A DNA stretch of 64,000 bases from Ophioderma brevispina (Eukaryota > Echinodermata > Ophiuroidea > Amphilepidida > Ophiodermatidae): NCBI GenBank assembly GCA_023653785.1, contig JAMKCH010078580.1, forward strand, positions 1 to 64,000. The letters run 5' to 3'. Made by a program: the position numbers and the translations under genes. The notes under the pieces are model-generated. The model was not told the DNA's origin, did no database searches, and was given only the letters and a program-made list of their open reading frames with translations. Position 1 is the stretch's first letter. Every line of letters starts with the position of its first letter. This document shows, piece by piece, positions 13,201-25,219 of this stretch.

Positions 13201-14317
13201 GATGGACCACGCTGCCATGCTGCCATCTGTGTGGCATGGAAGGTATTTTTTCCATCTAGCGTCTCATCAAGAATGTCGATATTATCTGACGTGAAGTGCG
13301 TAAATCTCCCTGGTATGATGTTTGGAGGCAAAACAGACTGTCCCGGTTTGTGGATCCATTGACTTTAGGGTACTTTCTGCTAATGCTGTATCTAAGTTCA
13401 GAACTTCTTTATAGCTTAGTGTGTAACCAGCCTTGTGAAATAAATCAACCAGGACTTTGGACCGTGTTGCCTGATGAAGTGTACTGGCTAGCCCAATGTG
13501 TTTTGGTGTCCACTTTTTGCCACCACTTGCAACATAAACCATATCTTGGGCTGTACTTAATATGTTTTGCATCCTTGTATTGTCGCCATCGCCTATGTGT
13601 TCATTTTCAAGCTGAGATGCGCCGTTGATTACAAGATTCAAAAACATATAGAGGCTATCTGGAATACATTCCCGCGAATCTTCTTCACTGACTGACAAAC
13701 CTTTGTGACCTTCTTTTGCCATCAAATCACTGTGAATCTTTAGAGCTACATGAACCAAAGATAGAACAATGTCATCATCTTCTGGCACATACGGCGACAT
13801 AGTTAGTAGTTCGTCATCTTTGGCTCTGTGGCTGATCGGTATGTAAACATTACAGAACCAATATATTTGGTGGGAAGTAAAAGGGTTCGTGTTTCTGAAC
13901 GAGATCCCTCAGAAACTACAAATGTAATCACATCCTCAACTTAACACCACAATTTGGTTGTGAAATTTGCTCGACGACTAACAAATGACTTCGGTACCAC
14001 TATTTGACTCCTCTGCAATTGTCAAGTACCGATTCCACACATCATCTAGGCAAAGAACGTGACCCTTTTCTGCTGCATACCTAAGTTCTGTGCAGAGCCA
14101 CTCCATTGTCACATCAGAAAGGTCAGTTCCAGTCGAACAACAGATTTTTTCCACGGATCTTCGAAAATGTCCTAAACAGGCCAGATGATATTTTCCTTCT
14201 GCTGCTAATAACATTGACACCAGCAAGGTGAATGTTTATCGTTTGATCAAACTTAGCATCTTCCAAGATGCTCTTACTTACTTCAAGCGACATAATAGAA
14301 GACAGCCTCTGAATCAA
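10290..14317 (-). pseudogene. Frameshifted multi-copy invertebrate gene with FEN/PIN-nuclease-like segment
   Basis: Minus-strand frames that overlap or abut in one order (14317 down to about 10290) read as one long protein broken by several frameshifts. In order: an N-terminal part; a segment with DETLDGKNTFHATQMAAW near 13270; a region with RLGGLHISMNFLK near 12700; LPYFHRYDHYNYGRWG near 12250; KHELMPVPLALANLNGTLRS near 11480; then a conserved block with DGQARVIAVSKPTDAKTFGD, DVVFDRYRDESIKS, VVVAGGFENE, ASHEEADTRLVLHA, SARDTDVLLLLVA, TGCDTTS and FGHTKKTAW. I recognise this as an uncharacterised family found in many near-identical copies in corals, echinoderms, molluscs and lancelets. The acidic EEADT, RDTDV and GCDTT order resembles FEN1/XPG-type PIN nucleases; that is inference. 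The usual cysteine-rich tail is not seen after LPDPADMG. It is probably carried by or derived from a mobile element. Few frameshifts over 4 kb suggest a fairly young copy. Confidence 0.75.
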
Positions 14318-14644
14318 AAATACAAGCAGCTACAATCAATAGCAATGTAATATCGATTTATTCCACAGATCTGAAACTGGATTAAATGCCACCTCCTGGT
14401 AGCTCATTCTTTACTGGTTTAGTGTCAGGTGTATGTTTTGTAAATACAATAGTCTGACTTCTTCTCTATGGAATAAATTGATATTACATGGGTAGTTACA
14501 AAAATGCAGACACAATACATTATGTCATGTATATACATAACTATGTCATCCCCTAGCTGCTTGTACTTTTGGTTTTGGACGACCGCTTGAGTCGAACGCT
14601 GGAACCGGTTGGTTGGAAAGCCGATATGTCCGGCTGGGAGCCAC
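14318..14644. other. No gene; spacer between pseudogene and dispersed repeat
   Basis: AT-rich sequence, then a sharp rise in GC from about 14555 onward (GGACGACCGC, GGAACCGG), which may be the outer part of the dispersed repeat that follows. Confidence 0.4.
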
Positions 14645-14749
14645 AGTCCGGGGCTCCATAGACGATAACGGAATAAAGCGTGAAACTAATGTTGCGTGAA
14701 GAGTCAACTGAATCGATTGCCCTATTGTTCACCATTGTTCCCGGACTAT
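14645..14749 (+). repeat. Dispersed ~105-bp repeat, copy 1
   Basis: Begins AGTCCGGGGCTCCATA and ends with CCCGGACTATGAG, so the ends form a short inverted repeat. The interior includes AACGGAATAAAGCGTGAAAC and AATCGATTGCCC. Closely related copies lie at 31616-31720 (opposite strand) and 37758-37865 (same strand). The other two copies sit next to DIRS-like relics, so it may be a terminal or internal complementary region of that element or a small element of its own. Confidence 0.7.
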
Positions 14750-14838
14750 GAGTACGCCGGACCATAATTACTTCTACACCGGTACTCTCTTTACAACAAA
14801 TTCAAACCAAGGGGATACCATTGTTTTAAGTGAAAGAA

Positions 14839-15116
14839 AAATGGCGGCCATTTTGAATTTATGAAAATTAATTGTCAACATATGGCCTAATACCTTAACA
14901 TGATCTAGTTGTGTTCTCTGACCCAGAAAACATATGTGTAGACACAAAATTGAAGTAACTACAAACCTCATATTTTGTGTTATGTACAAATATGTCAAAA
15001 TGGCGGCCATTTTGAATTTATGCAAATTAATTGTCAACAAATGGCCTAATACCCTAACTGATGATCTAGTTGTGTTCTCTGACCCTGAAAACATATGTAA
15101 TCGACACAAGAACCTC
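14839..15116 (+). repeat. Tandem repeat, ~159-bp unit with ATGGCGGCCATTTTGAAT
   Basis: Two head-to-tail copies start at about 14840 and 14999. Both contain ATGGCGGCCATTTTGAATTT, AATTAATTGTCAACA, TGGCCTAATACC and GATCTAGTTGTGTTCTCTGA. A third partial copy lies at 16957-17000, beyond the LINE, so the LINE appears to have landed inside the array. Confidence 0.8.
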
Positions 15117-15179
15117 TTGATACTACTACTCTTCCTGATCTTCTACTTCACATGGTGGTGCGCCATTCAATCTGTCTCC

Positions 15180-16905
15180 TATAACAACTGATGAAGTGTT
15201 CAAGCTCTTGGTGAACTAGAGACAAATAAAATCTTCTGGTCCTGATGGAATTTTCCATATCATTAAAATCATGAGCAGCTAAATTGGCTCCTTCTTTGTG
15301 CTATGTTAAGATGTTTCTTCTAAGGGCGAAATTCCCTCCTAAAATCTGGACAGTTGGCAAATGTTGTTCCATTTTTAAAGGTTCAACAAGCCCAAGGATG
15401 CCACTTCCAGTTATAGTCAGTGTCATTGAATCTATTTTGTGTAAGGTATGGACGAAATTATGGCTTCTCAAATTAAGTCCTATTTGGAAGATAATTAATA
15501 TTCTCAGTGGACAATCAATTTGGATTTCGGGCAAGGAAGAAAATGTGAGCAATGTTATCCAAGTTCTTTCATATAATCAGTGATGAACCTCTGATAGGCG
15601 TGATGTAATCTTGTGATGCGTATTTTTTCTGGACTTCACTTCTGCCTTTGACAAGGAATCACAATTTTTGCTCAAAAACTTCATGCTTGTGGTATCAGAA
15701 GACTTTTATTATGGATTCCAGAACTTTTAGTTGAAAGGAAGCAGAGAGTTGTTTTCAAAGGTCGAATTTCGGATGGACATCTGTCACTTCAGGAGTTCCC
15801 AGGGTTCTCGTTGCTTGGACCAATTCTTTTTCTTATTTTTGTCAGTGATATGGTTTTGATATGTCTTTCTCCTTTTTCAATTTGCAGCTGACCATACATT
15901 TGGTAAAAGACCTATACGGCTCCTAGAGGGACAAGATAGAGTCTGCAAGAGATTTGGACAAAAATTTATGCTGGTCAGTCCAAAACAAAATTCCTCTTAA
16001 TGCTTGAGGTGTGCAGTCATGCATTTTTCAAGATCTAAAACTTGTGGTAGGACAACTACTCGTAGGTGGCAAAACTCTCGAAAATTTTGATGATTTTTAA
16101 ACTGCTTGGTACAATTTTTTTCTACATCTCTCTTTTTCTGCAAACATTGATTCTACATGCCCAAACAAAATGTATTAACTAGTGGTGTTTAATCAATGCA
16201 CAGGAAGATGCCACTTTAGTCTGATCTTTTGAATATTTACAGGGCTCTTGTACTACTTCACCTGGTTTACTGGGCTGTGGTGTGGCATCCTACAATACCA
16301 GTTACATTGATAGACTTGAGAACATTCAAAGAAAAGTAACTTGTGTTCTCTTTTACAGGAAAGAGAGGTCTTGCGGAACGTATTGAATATCCTTGATAGG
16401 CTGTTGAGTTTGGTTTGCTTGGAGTGGCTGATTTGTTAAATTTTCAGCGTCTACAATTTTGTTTCAAGTGCATAATGGCGTTGGCGTTCTCATTTTTGGA
16501 CTTTTTTCGCAAAGTCGCTTCTAATGTGCGATTTCTGCCTTGCCTCAAATCAGTGTTATTAGTTTTCCCCAGAACTTTGGGAAAGGATACCAGTTTGATA
16601 TTTGTAATGCTGATTCTGTGTCAAAAATCAAGTATTTGTGAGACAACAATTTCTTTCAAACTAAGTTGTTCATTTTAATTAGGTCAAATATATTAGGTTG
16701 GGCTTAATATTTTTTTTTTTTTTTGTTTTTTTTTTTTTTTAGGTATTGTGTATTTTTTACTGTATGCATGTAGGAAAGAAATGCACTACTAGTGCTTTGG
16801 GCTTACTAAAGCCATATTTCGTCCTGAGTCACTTGTCTTTATAATATATGGTTGTAACATATTTATTGTATATTGGCTCAAATACAATATATATTATTAT
16901 TATAA
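15180..16905 (+). pseudogene. CR1/Jockey-like LINE reverse transcriptase, decayed 3' part
   Basis: Plus-strand frames joined by frameshifts and stops follow the order of a non-LTR reverse transcriptase. The landmarks are: SSGPDGI near 15233; IFKGS near 15373; a QFGFR-like block near 15515; GPILFLIFVSDM near 15820; and RLENIQRKVTC near 16310-16345, the usual C-terminal block. The YADD catalytic box reads AADHT at 15884-15898, so the second catalytic aspartate is lost. The endonuclease and first ORF are missing, as in a 5'-truncated insertion. The 3' end passes a T/G run (16709-16740) to a TATTATTATTAT-like tail at about 16890-16903, typical of CR1-group 3' microsatellite tails. Inactive. The clade (CR1, Jockey or Rex) cannot be fixed by eye. 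Confidence 0.75.
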
Positions 16906-17000
16906 GAATGAAGTCTCTACCAGCCTTAAAACTTAGGTTATGTAAAAAAAACGTTAAAATGGCGGCCATTTTGAATTTAGGCAAATTAGGCACATTTCCC

Positions 17001-18078
17001 CCCTAAAAATACTTTGGGCGGACCGGAAGATTGGTACTCCAGCAATAAAATTTCCATATGAACACTATTCCATGGCTTTTACTCAAATGCCTTCGACAAG
17101 TTTCTTTTTGAGAAATGGAACCAGGCTAAATAACATATAAATGTTATTTCCCCAATTTAAGCAACCAGATGTGTTAATCAGTGGTTAGTGCTGAAGTGCA
17201 CGCTTAACGTGTAATAACCCAAAATGGAAGCCTGGTAAACCTCCCTAATATAACCTTGTGGGAAATTGTACAAAATTGTCTTCCCGGGAAATAAACACAT
17301 TTTGAGCCGTGGAAAGGGGGAAGATGGGGTGTTGGGAAAAGGGGTGGGGCGTGTTGGAAGGAGGAAGATGGGGTGTTGGGAAGGGGACATTGCGTTTTAG
17401 AGGAGCGGGGTTTCCGCAACTCTCCACTGTACTTGGAGAAATGTCAAAAGGATTTAATGCCTATGATTAGGCAACTTTGTTTTCCAACATATTTTGCTTC
17501 GCTTTCTGCTGCATACACGTATATACAAGTTGGTCTGACCTGGCGGGTGACCAATGTACAAATGCCCCTAACTGGGGGGGGGGGGGCTGCGTGACTCATT
17601 ATGGCTATAGACTTAGTCACATGGCACAAAACACGTGACATTTGCAGTACGATGGCATTTTGCACTGTATGTCGGAACGCATAACAATGTAATGGATGTT
17701 GCCAGCTTCCTGAGTTTCAAAGTTCTTTTATACTATAATTGACCCGAATCCGTGACCGTGCTTACATAACATGTCATTACTTTACTTACAAAGAGTTATC
17801 TACTATTGAAAAGAAATGCCACCTGGCTTTCCCAATTGACATAAATAGAAAGAGGACAAAAGAGTTGCCTGCTATTATGTTAACTATAGTGGGAGGCCCG
17901 CGCTTCGCGCAGTCTCCCGCTAGCTGAGTAAACGGGAGCCCCGACGGGAGCGATCACTGAAACCGGACCGGTAACTGAAACAAAAGCGATCACTGATGAA
18001 GAGGGGACACAGTGGCCCACATACACCGAAACCCACACCAGGCTATATGATTAACAACAATTTTTAACGACAATTTTG
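17001..18078. other. No gene; contains a G run and a CGCG-rich hairpin
   Basis: A run of about 13 G lies at 17575-17587, and a short CG-rich inverted sequence (CCCGCGCTTCGCGC) near 17897. The GGGTGTTGGGAAGGGG-type words at 17315-17390 are a small degenerate repeat that keeps several minus-strand frames open by chance. Confidence 0.45.
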
Positions 18079-18086
18079 GCATATTG

Positions 18087-18544
18087 CAGGCGCGTAACCA
18101 GACCTGAGCCTCCGGAGGGGCACAACGAGTCAAGAAGTTCCCCATTTTTTTTTCGGCTCGCTCGCTCGCCGGTTAGACCCATATTTTTTTTAGACTGTTC
18201 GAAATTCTGAAGAGCGGGGGGGGGGGGGGGGGGGGGGACGGAAGCCACTTGAACCTGAGCACACCCCCACACAACAAACACATATGTTTCCTTCACTTTC
18301 ATTTAGGCTTCTCCTATCCATTTTTTTATCTCTTTTCACTTATTTTCCCCCTTCTTTATCTTTTACCTTCTCCTTCCCCTTTTCTTCTCTATTTTCACAC
18401 CAACCCCTTCTCCTTCCGTTTTCCTTTTCTTATCCTCTTCTTCCCCGTTCTTCTCCGCTTCTTTTTCGTCCCATTTTTTAGCTTCTCCCTCCCCATTTTA
18501 GTTGTCCAGGGGGGCCAGTCTGCCTCCCCGTGGTTACGCCACTG
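18087..18544. mobile_element. Non-autonomous hAT element, 458 bp
   Basis: The left end CAGGCGCGTAACCAG and the right end (read inward) CAGTGGCGTAACCACGG form terminal inverted repeats of hAT type. Both sides carry the same 8-bp word GCATATTG (18079-18086 and 18545-18552), the target-duplication length expected of hAT transposases. Inside are a G run of about 25 (18217-18238), a long pyrimidine tract on the plus strand (18290-18500) and no transposase. It must have been moved by a transposase encoded elsewhere. Confidence 0.9.
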
Positions 18545-18552
18545 GCATATTG

Positions 18553-19239
18553 GTCGCCTTTTCTAAGCTGACCCCTCTTAGTATATCGGTCAGTTTGGCT
18601 ATTGGTATTGCCGCAATGAGGACGACTTTGATTGGACTTCTTGGAAAACTATTTGCCAAACCTTATTAAGTACTCACGCAGAATTTCTGACCAAATCACA
18701 GATGACAGTCTTCACATTTCTGTGTTTTGTCAAAAAAAAACAACATCCTATTGATTTCGTGTACAAACTTTAAGCTCAATAGAGTCTCCCCTTGCCGGCC
18801 GACATCCGAATAAATGTTAATTTGGTGGAGGTTATTATTGTGACAAGTTGCACACTATAATCAAGTATGGACAAGAAAATGCTTGACACGAGGGGATGAG
18901 AGGCCAACATATTGTGGTAATAACTACACTACCGCGGGAGCACTCCCATCTTGGAGGGGAGTTGACGGGTATTAGGCTGTAACTGTTTGAACGCTGAGCA
19001 CTTCTGTATAAGTTAGTACGCATCAAGTCAGTAGTGGCATTGAGATGGCTTCCAAATATTTGTAGAGTATTTAGGATGCCATCTAAAAACGACAACAAAG
19101 GCTATGTATTCTTTTGACTCATTTAAATGCATTTTCATGCCTCATGAAAATAAATAATTGGAAAATGTTTAAAACAAGAAAAGACCAAAATGACCAAAAT
19201 TAATCTTTGAGCGAGTAGACTCGCCTGTCGCACGCAAAG
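18553..19239. other. No recognisable feature
   Basis: Unassigned sequence after the hAT element, with short chance frames only. GAGCGAGTAGACTCGC near 19209 is a small palindrome. Confidence 0.4.
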
Positions 19240-19565
19240 AGTTAAGACCCCAATTTTCAGCACCCTGTCACCCAAGACCCCATGATATTTTTAACTTAAA
19301 ATGTCACCCAAAGACCACATTTTTTTTGGAAAGTTTACCACTGTCGCCTAAAGACCCCTTTTGGGGTTGGGGAAATTTTTTTTATCAAAATTGTCACCCC
19401 AAAGACACCTATTTTTGTGAATAATGCAAAAATTTCTAAACATACCGCATGTTATTGGAAGATTTTGCATACAAATTTGTCACCGAAAAAAAAACTATTT
19501 ATGGGGCATTTTGGCTGTCTTCACCCCAATACCCCTATTTGTTTGAGGTCTTGCACCAGAATGCC
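19240..19565 (+). repeat. Degenerate tandem repeat with TGTCACCCAAAGACCCC
   Basis: At least five diverged units spaced about 50-70 bp contain TGTCACCC(A)AAGACCCC or TGTCGCCTAAAGACCCC, followed by T-rich sequence. Confidence 0.65.
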
Positions 19566-20389
19566 CCGGGGTTTGAGCGCCAGCCTTACACCCAGATCTA
19601 TTTCATATGTGATTACCGCCCCGGGTTCTATACGGTACGTCGCATAATCATTCCCTAGAATGTGTTACGTGTACACGTTACATAAGTGTAACATGATTCA
19701 CTGCAAAACAGGGTAATTTTCAAGCTTGAAATCAGGCAGAGCCAGATTTTTGTTACACCACGGCCTAACATTAAGAATGATGCAAAGCAAAAGTTAAAAA
19801 TGCCATTAAAACCTTTAGGGGGGTCCACCTGAAAACAAAACTGCCATCTCTATAGAACATATTCAAATCAAATGGTGGACGAATCTTGTGTGACAACCAT
19901 CTAGAATTTTGTAAAAACAATGGTAAAGTTGCAGGCAAAATCTCGCATTTTTGCAATAGCGATGACTCAAAACGCGTGGGATTAATTGGGTAGTCTGGGC
20001 AAGTCGAAAATAAATAAACGCCAGCCATTTTTAATTAGTCTAGCTTGGAGTCACGCAGGCGGCGGTAGCCCATAAACCGTTTTGTCATGGTATAGTAATA
20101 GCGGCACCAATTTCGATGAGCTACATATGGACCGGGGATGAAATGGGTCAATAATTAAGGACCATGTATTGCCCTGATGACGAATAAAGCTACTGATGTC
20201 AGTAGTATCCTCCGCGATTTTGATTGAGTAGACTTATCCCGATTCTATTTCGGGATCCCTGGTCTGACCTACTACAAGCAAGGGTATGCATGCATATGCG
20301 ATGCTCTCTAGTGTAACCACCTGGTTGAAAAGCAGAGGGGGATTAAATAGGCTATCAGTCTCGGCGGCGTGGATCCAACACAATCTGTG

Positions 20390-20690
20390 AACGCTGGGAT
20401 AACATGAGACCAAAAGGGTATGGTGATGGAACTTGGTGGGTTGGGATCGGACTGCCATCCTTCATCTGATTAGATTATGGGGCGTGGCATATGCTAATTT
20501 AGGTACCTAATTTGCATTAATTAAGAGTAATTTGGGGTTAATCTTGTGAACGCGATAACCAGGAGACCAATAAGGGTTATGGTGATGTAACTTGGTGGGC
20601 TCGGATCGGACTGCCATGCCAATCATCTGATTAGATTATGAGCGTGGCAAGCATAGGTGCCTAATTTGCATTAATTAAGAGTTAATTTGG
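20390..20690 (+). repeat. Tandem duplication, ~145-150 bp unit
   Basis: Two head-to-tail copies share GTGAACGC, GAGACCAA, AGGGTATGGTGATG or AGGGTTATGGTGATG, ACTTGGTGGG, TCGGACTGCCAT, TCATCTGATTAGATTATG and CCTAATTTGCATTAATTAAG. They differ by small indels only. Confidence 0.85.
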
Positions 20691-20699
20691 GGTAAAACG

Positions 20700-23600
20700 C
20701 TCCCGCCAGGGGCGATTTAGCGGTTCGAGGAACCGTGACGTGTATTTTTGGCTTACGAAGTAAGTCTATAACAGAATGCTGGGTGATAGATCCACTAATG
20801 TTCAATCAAAAATTTATTTCCAATTAGACAACAGTATGAAAACAAAAAACAGTGATATGGAGGAGTCGAGCAAAAGGTCTATAGGGCCCCACAACACCAC
20901 CCCCCGTGGATATCATTAACACGGCAAGAACAGGGCTAACTATCAAGAAACGCACAGAAAGTGTTACCACGCACCTTGTTAACACATTCTTGTTTAGACA
21001 GTCAATCTCTTGGTCCTGTAGTGTCTGGTGCCTTTGCATGTATGTTAGCTAGGGTCTTCCAACGGAAAAGGGGGAAAAACCATTTTTGGACATTCAAGGT
21101 CAGAACTGTCAGTGTGTGTTGGCCTGATTGTTTTGTTTTTTGGTATAGATAGCCAGGGTCACTTAGACCCTTGTACACCTAGTTCTTTGCAATATATAGC
21201 AATGCCCCTTGTAATTTACCACTAGTAGGACAGGTAGTGCAATAACATATGCTGTGTCATCACATGGAGTATGTTACCTCTTAAATTTAGAAAGTTTTTG
21301 TATGACAAACTAAAATATGATTCCTTTCTCCTTTGAATGCCACTTCATCATTTTAGGAATATTGTTTGTTTACTATGGTGCATTTGCCTTGTGTGTGTGC
21401 TTGCAGTGTTTGTGTGTGTTCTGTGAATTTGAAATTAAGGTTAATGGTTAAAAAATGTTGGTCAGATACAGAATAATAAATGTGGGTATATGACAGCAAA
21501 ACAATTATAGAAGTACACCGGGTTGGGGGATAGGTGGACACATTGTGAAGAGCGGGACAGAGAGAGGTTCGCACGAGATGGGGAGGGAAGATGGTTATGT
21601 ACCCGCCTCGAAGTCCCTCATTGTCAGGCTCTTTTCCAGTTCCAGCGGGACGCCAGTTAGAAAACCATTTCATTTCCAGAGACCATACTTTCCATGTCCA
21701 AAAGTAATTCTACCAAATTGTCTTCAAAAATCTCAAAAAGTCGCTAGGAAATAGAGGGAGATCCGCAGCTATTTTCAGGAAATTTTCTGACAACCTAGTG
21801 CGGAGACCCCATTTGGGGGGCTCAATCAAAAATCCCCCCCCCTCCCGGTACCAGGTTATTAAGAACAGCCAAAATTGAAAAAAAAAAAAGACCAAAGTTG
21901 ACCAGGAGATTCTGTATGACAAAATTTTGTATAACGTACCTTCAGTTGAAGGCTCTCAGTGCAATAATACCTTTTTGCATGAAATATGTGGTGACCGGTG
22001 GAGAAGGTTACTAAAAAAATGGTTGATTTGGTAGTAATTGGTGGCGGACAGGAAGGGGACTGCCTATACAAATGCAATGTAGCCCCTTCATACATAGATA
22101 AGGGCTTTTAAAACTCTTGACCATTCAGACCGTGGCGGATGTAGTTTTGCTTCTGCAATTTTCGGAAAAATTGAAAAATTGGGGAAGATGTCAACGGCGG
22201 GAAGAACGTTGCATATTTCTTCAAAGTTGCCTAAGTAAAGTTGAGGAAGGAAAACAGCCAGTTAAGCTGTACTGCCTAAGTTAATTTCTGTTACTAATAT
22301 CCCTGGCCTGGGCCATACATAAGCCTAGTTCCTATTCTCTAAATGTCATTCGTAAAAGGTGTACTGTTAGTCACTGACCCTATACCACCTAAGCAATAAA
22401 TTGACTGATTAAAATTATTTTTTCTAACACACTATTAATAGCTCTGTAGCGTTTTTGCTGTCCCTGGTTGATGGAGTACTTTGAAATCAGTGGGTGACAT
22501 ATGCAAGGACAAAGTCAGTATTCCATGGTGTGGTGGAGTTGTTGGTGGATGGGTGGGCGGTGTCAGGTAATGTAAGTGATGGATACAGGATCCAATGGGT
22601 TGGGCGACATGGGTTGGGTGATGGCAGTAGGGGCATCAGCAGGGGATTAAAGTTTGGCCCAGTAGTGGAGGCCACATACATTTAATTTGGAGCCATTTCA
22701 TTTTTTTACACGATATTTGTTGTTTTTCTTTTATTTACTGAGGAGATTTGCATTTTTTTAGACAAAAACAGAAATGATAAGATTTCCAAGTGATCCAACA
22801 TCAATTATTTTTGTTTTATTAAACTAATAATTGGACAATCAAGTATGATTTGCCAATGTCCTTGACTTGCCCATTAGCCAATTTGAGCCAATTGGCTGGG
22901 AGGAAACCCTTTTACCATTTATTTTTTTTTAAAATTAAAATGAAGGTGCATTTTCCATTTAGGTTTTACTACATGGCAAATCCAACAGATCCTCTAGGGA
23001 GTTGGTGGTGGATAGGATTACCCCGACCGACACTGGTTACCACTAGTAAAGAAGGAAAAGACCATTGACAAGGGGACCCTCCAATAGACGGACAACGAGT
23101 AGGATATTCTTTTTCTCCTAACATCTTTTCGCGAAAAGCACTATACCTGAGATCACCACCGCAAAACAAAAAAAAGGTTGTAGCTATTATTTTGTTGTAG
23201 ACTCTAGTGGGACAATTCTCCACTTAAAAAACAAGAAGGAGGCGTCCGCCCTCAGTGATTTCGAACAAAGTGGAAAAAATGCATGTTTCTTAGTTTACCC
23301 AGGGAAAGGTCTTTTCTACTATAGGACGTATGGGAATTATCAACTTAGCCATGCAATTGTTGACTTGTAGGCCTACCTATACGTGGTTTCAACTTCATTG
23401 GTACAACTAACACCAAAACAAATCTGGAGTAAGCCACAGCATCGTTGATGCCTCATCGTTTATGTATTGGGCTTGTGTCATAATTAATGAGGAAGACTCT
23501 CAAACAGTTTGTAGTGGATCATCAGGGCTTGTCCATTGGATACAAAAAAACCATTGACTTGCTATCAAACCCTGATGTCAGGGTTGTGTGACAATATGGT

Positions 23601-24282
23601 TTAATATTGATTGTAACCACTCAAAGACATGCTTATGTGTGGTTACGAAGATAGAGGGGGAGGTAGTAAAGTCTGTGCTTGTGATGTAATGTTACCCGCT
23701 TTAATTGAAAGGTGCTGTATGTGCAAGCATTTGTACTGGTCATTTTGATGGGAAAACTCTTCAAGAAAGAAAGTATTTGGCCAGCTCAGAGCTGCAGAAT
23801 GCGAAGGGAGTAAAGTGAACACTTTCAAACCATTTAGATTACCATGTATGTACCACTAGGCGGGTTTAGTAGGATGCTTTGAGTTGATCCCATGATCATT
23901 CTATTTTAAGAAAAATGAAAGAAGTGGGATAGACCTGAGATGAGGCAAATTGTAGAGGATTAGTCGCCGTAGACTTGGTAAACCAAAAATTATAGAAAAC
24001 GCTTTTATTATGATATTAATAACTTATCAAGAATTCTAGTTTTTAAATGTTACCCGGCTGGCAGTGCTGGCCAAGTAAAGCGTGACCTGGTTTCTGCGCC
24101 CCCCTATTTTATTTTTGGGTTTGAAAATATGCATTTTCATGATTTTTTTAGTTTTACCAAAAATGTGCAAATATAAAATTAGCCCCTTATAACTTGAAAG
24201 GTAAATTTAGTACAACCTTCTTTATTTGTTGTGAGCAGCTTATCACATATATGATTTGATATTTTGAGCTAAATAAAATATT
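20700..24282. other. No gene or element identified
   Basis: About 3.6 kb with only short frames. A C run at 21833-21842 and a GGGTGGGCGGT-like G/T-rich stretch near 22545-22620 are low complexity. Nothing else stood out on either strand. Confidence 0.4.
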
Positions 24283-24632
24283 GTAATGATGTATATTGGT
24301 GATGATACATCCAATTCTGCAAAAAATACTACCATGTACGTGACGATGGACCCTCTGACTGTAAAAAAGAGAACATGTTTCTATTTTTTTTGGAATTATG
24401 ATCTTTTAATATGTGCAAATAAGCCAAAAATGCCATATATTTTTTCCATTTTGTTTAATGATGGTATATTGGTGGGATACATCCAATTCTGCAAAAATAC
24501 ACCAATGTATTGAGATGGACCCGTGGATTAAAAAAGAGAAAATGTGTTTCTATTTTTTGGAATTATGACTTCTTTTTAAATGCTGCAAATAAGCCAAAAA
24601 TGCATATATTTTTTCCATTTTAAACAATATTT
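24283..24632 (+). repeat. Tandem duplication, ~175-180 bp unit
   Basis: Two copies, starting near 24283 and 24462, share TACATCCAATTCTGCAAAAA, ACCAATGTA or ACCATGTA, GATGGACCC, AAAAGAGAA, TTTCTATTTTTT, GGAATTATGA, CAAATAAGCCAAAAATGC and ATATATTTTTTCCATTTT. Divergence is modest. Confidence 0.85.
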
Positions 24633-24716
24633 TTGTTTTAAAGACCCCTGCTTACAATAGTTAATGAATGTTTCAAGAGGGCTTTTTAAATTCGGGTCCA
24701 AAAATAGTCATGATTT

Positions 24717-24730
24717 GTTACCATGGCAAC
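24717..24730. promoter_or_regulatory. RFX X-box-like palindrome (isolated)
   Basis: GTTACCATGGCAAC fits the X-box consensus GTNRCC-N(0-3)-RGYAAC bound by RFX factors. The same word type recurs in the ~170-bp repeats at 53.8-54.3 kb and 63.7-63.9 kb, so here it is probably a relic of that repeat and not a working regulatory site. Confidence 0.4.
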
Positions 24731-25079
24731 TATGATATATTTTCCAAACCATTCCACATATAGACAGTACAATAACATAGGTAAATGCATAAAATTGATT
24801 CAACTTCCAGATTCCCAACTGATATCCTGTTACGGGACCCCTTGAAAATTATTGAGGACTCAGAATTTTCCCCAAAAGATGAGGCGTCCCAGGACCCTGC
24901 TGATATTTTTTGCTTAGGCAAAAAAAAAAGTGATTGTGTTGCCCTCCCCAGCCTAAAATCTGGAGGCGGCCAAAACAACTGCCGGCAGGTCGCAGTCGTC
25001 GGCGTGGGGGTCGGCGTTTTTTTTTTTTAAACTCAATTTCTCCAGAAAGTGATTGCTATTCATGTAATGTTAAATTCCA

Positions 25080-25219
25080 GACTTGAAAACACCACCCTCA
25101 GCAAGGCCCTTGTCAAAGCTGTAAAACTCAACGCGGGATATGCGCCCCGTAGGCGACCTGCTACATCGTGTCAAAAGTGTCCAATGTCAAAAGAACAAGA
25201 GTGTCAGGGAAAAAAATCA
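25080..25219 (+). CDS. Candidate internal exon (unidentified, weak)
   Basis: An open stretch encoding ALVKAVKLNAGYAPRRRP followed by SCQKCPMSKEQECQGKKS is bounded by an acceptor-like TTAAATTCCAG at 25070-25080 and a donor-like CAG|GTAAAA at 25217-25223. Base composition is more gene-like than the surroundings, and the closely spaced cysteines suggest an extracellular protein. I cannot name the domain and see no neighbouring exons. It could equally be a repeat fragment with a chance frame. Confidence 0.25.
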
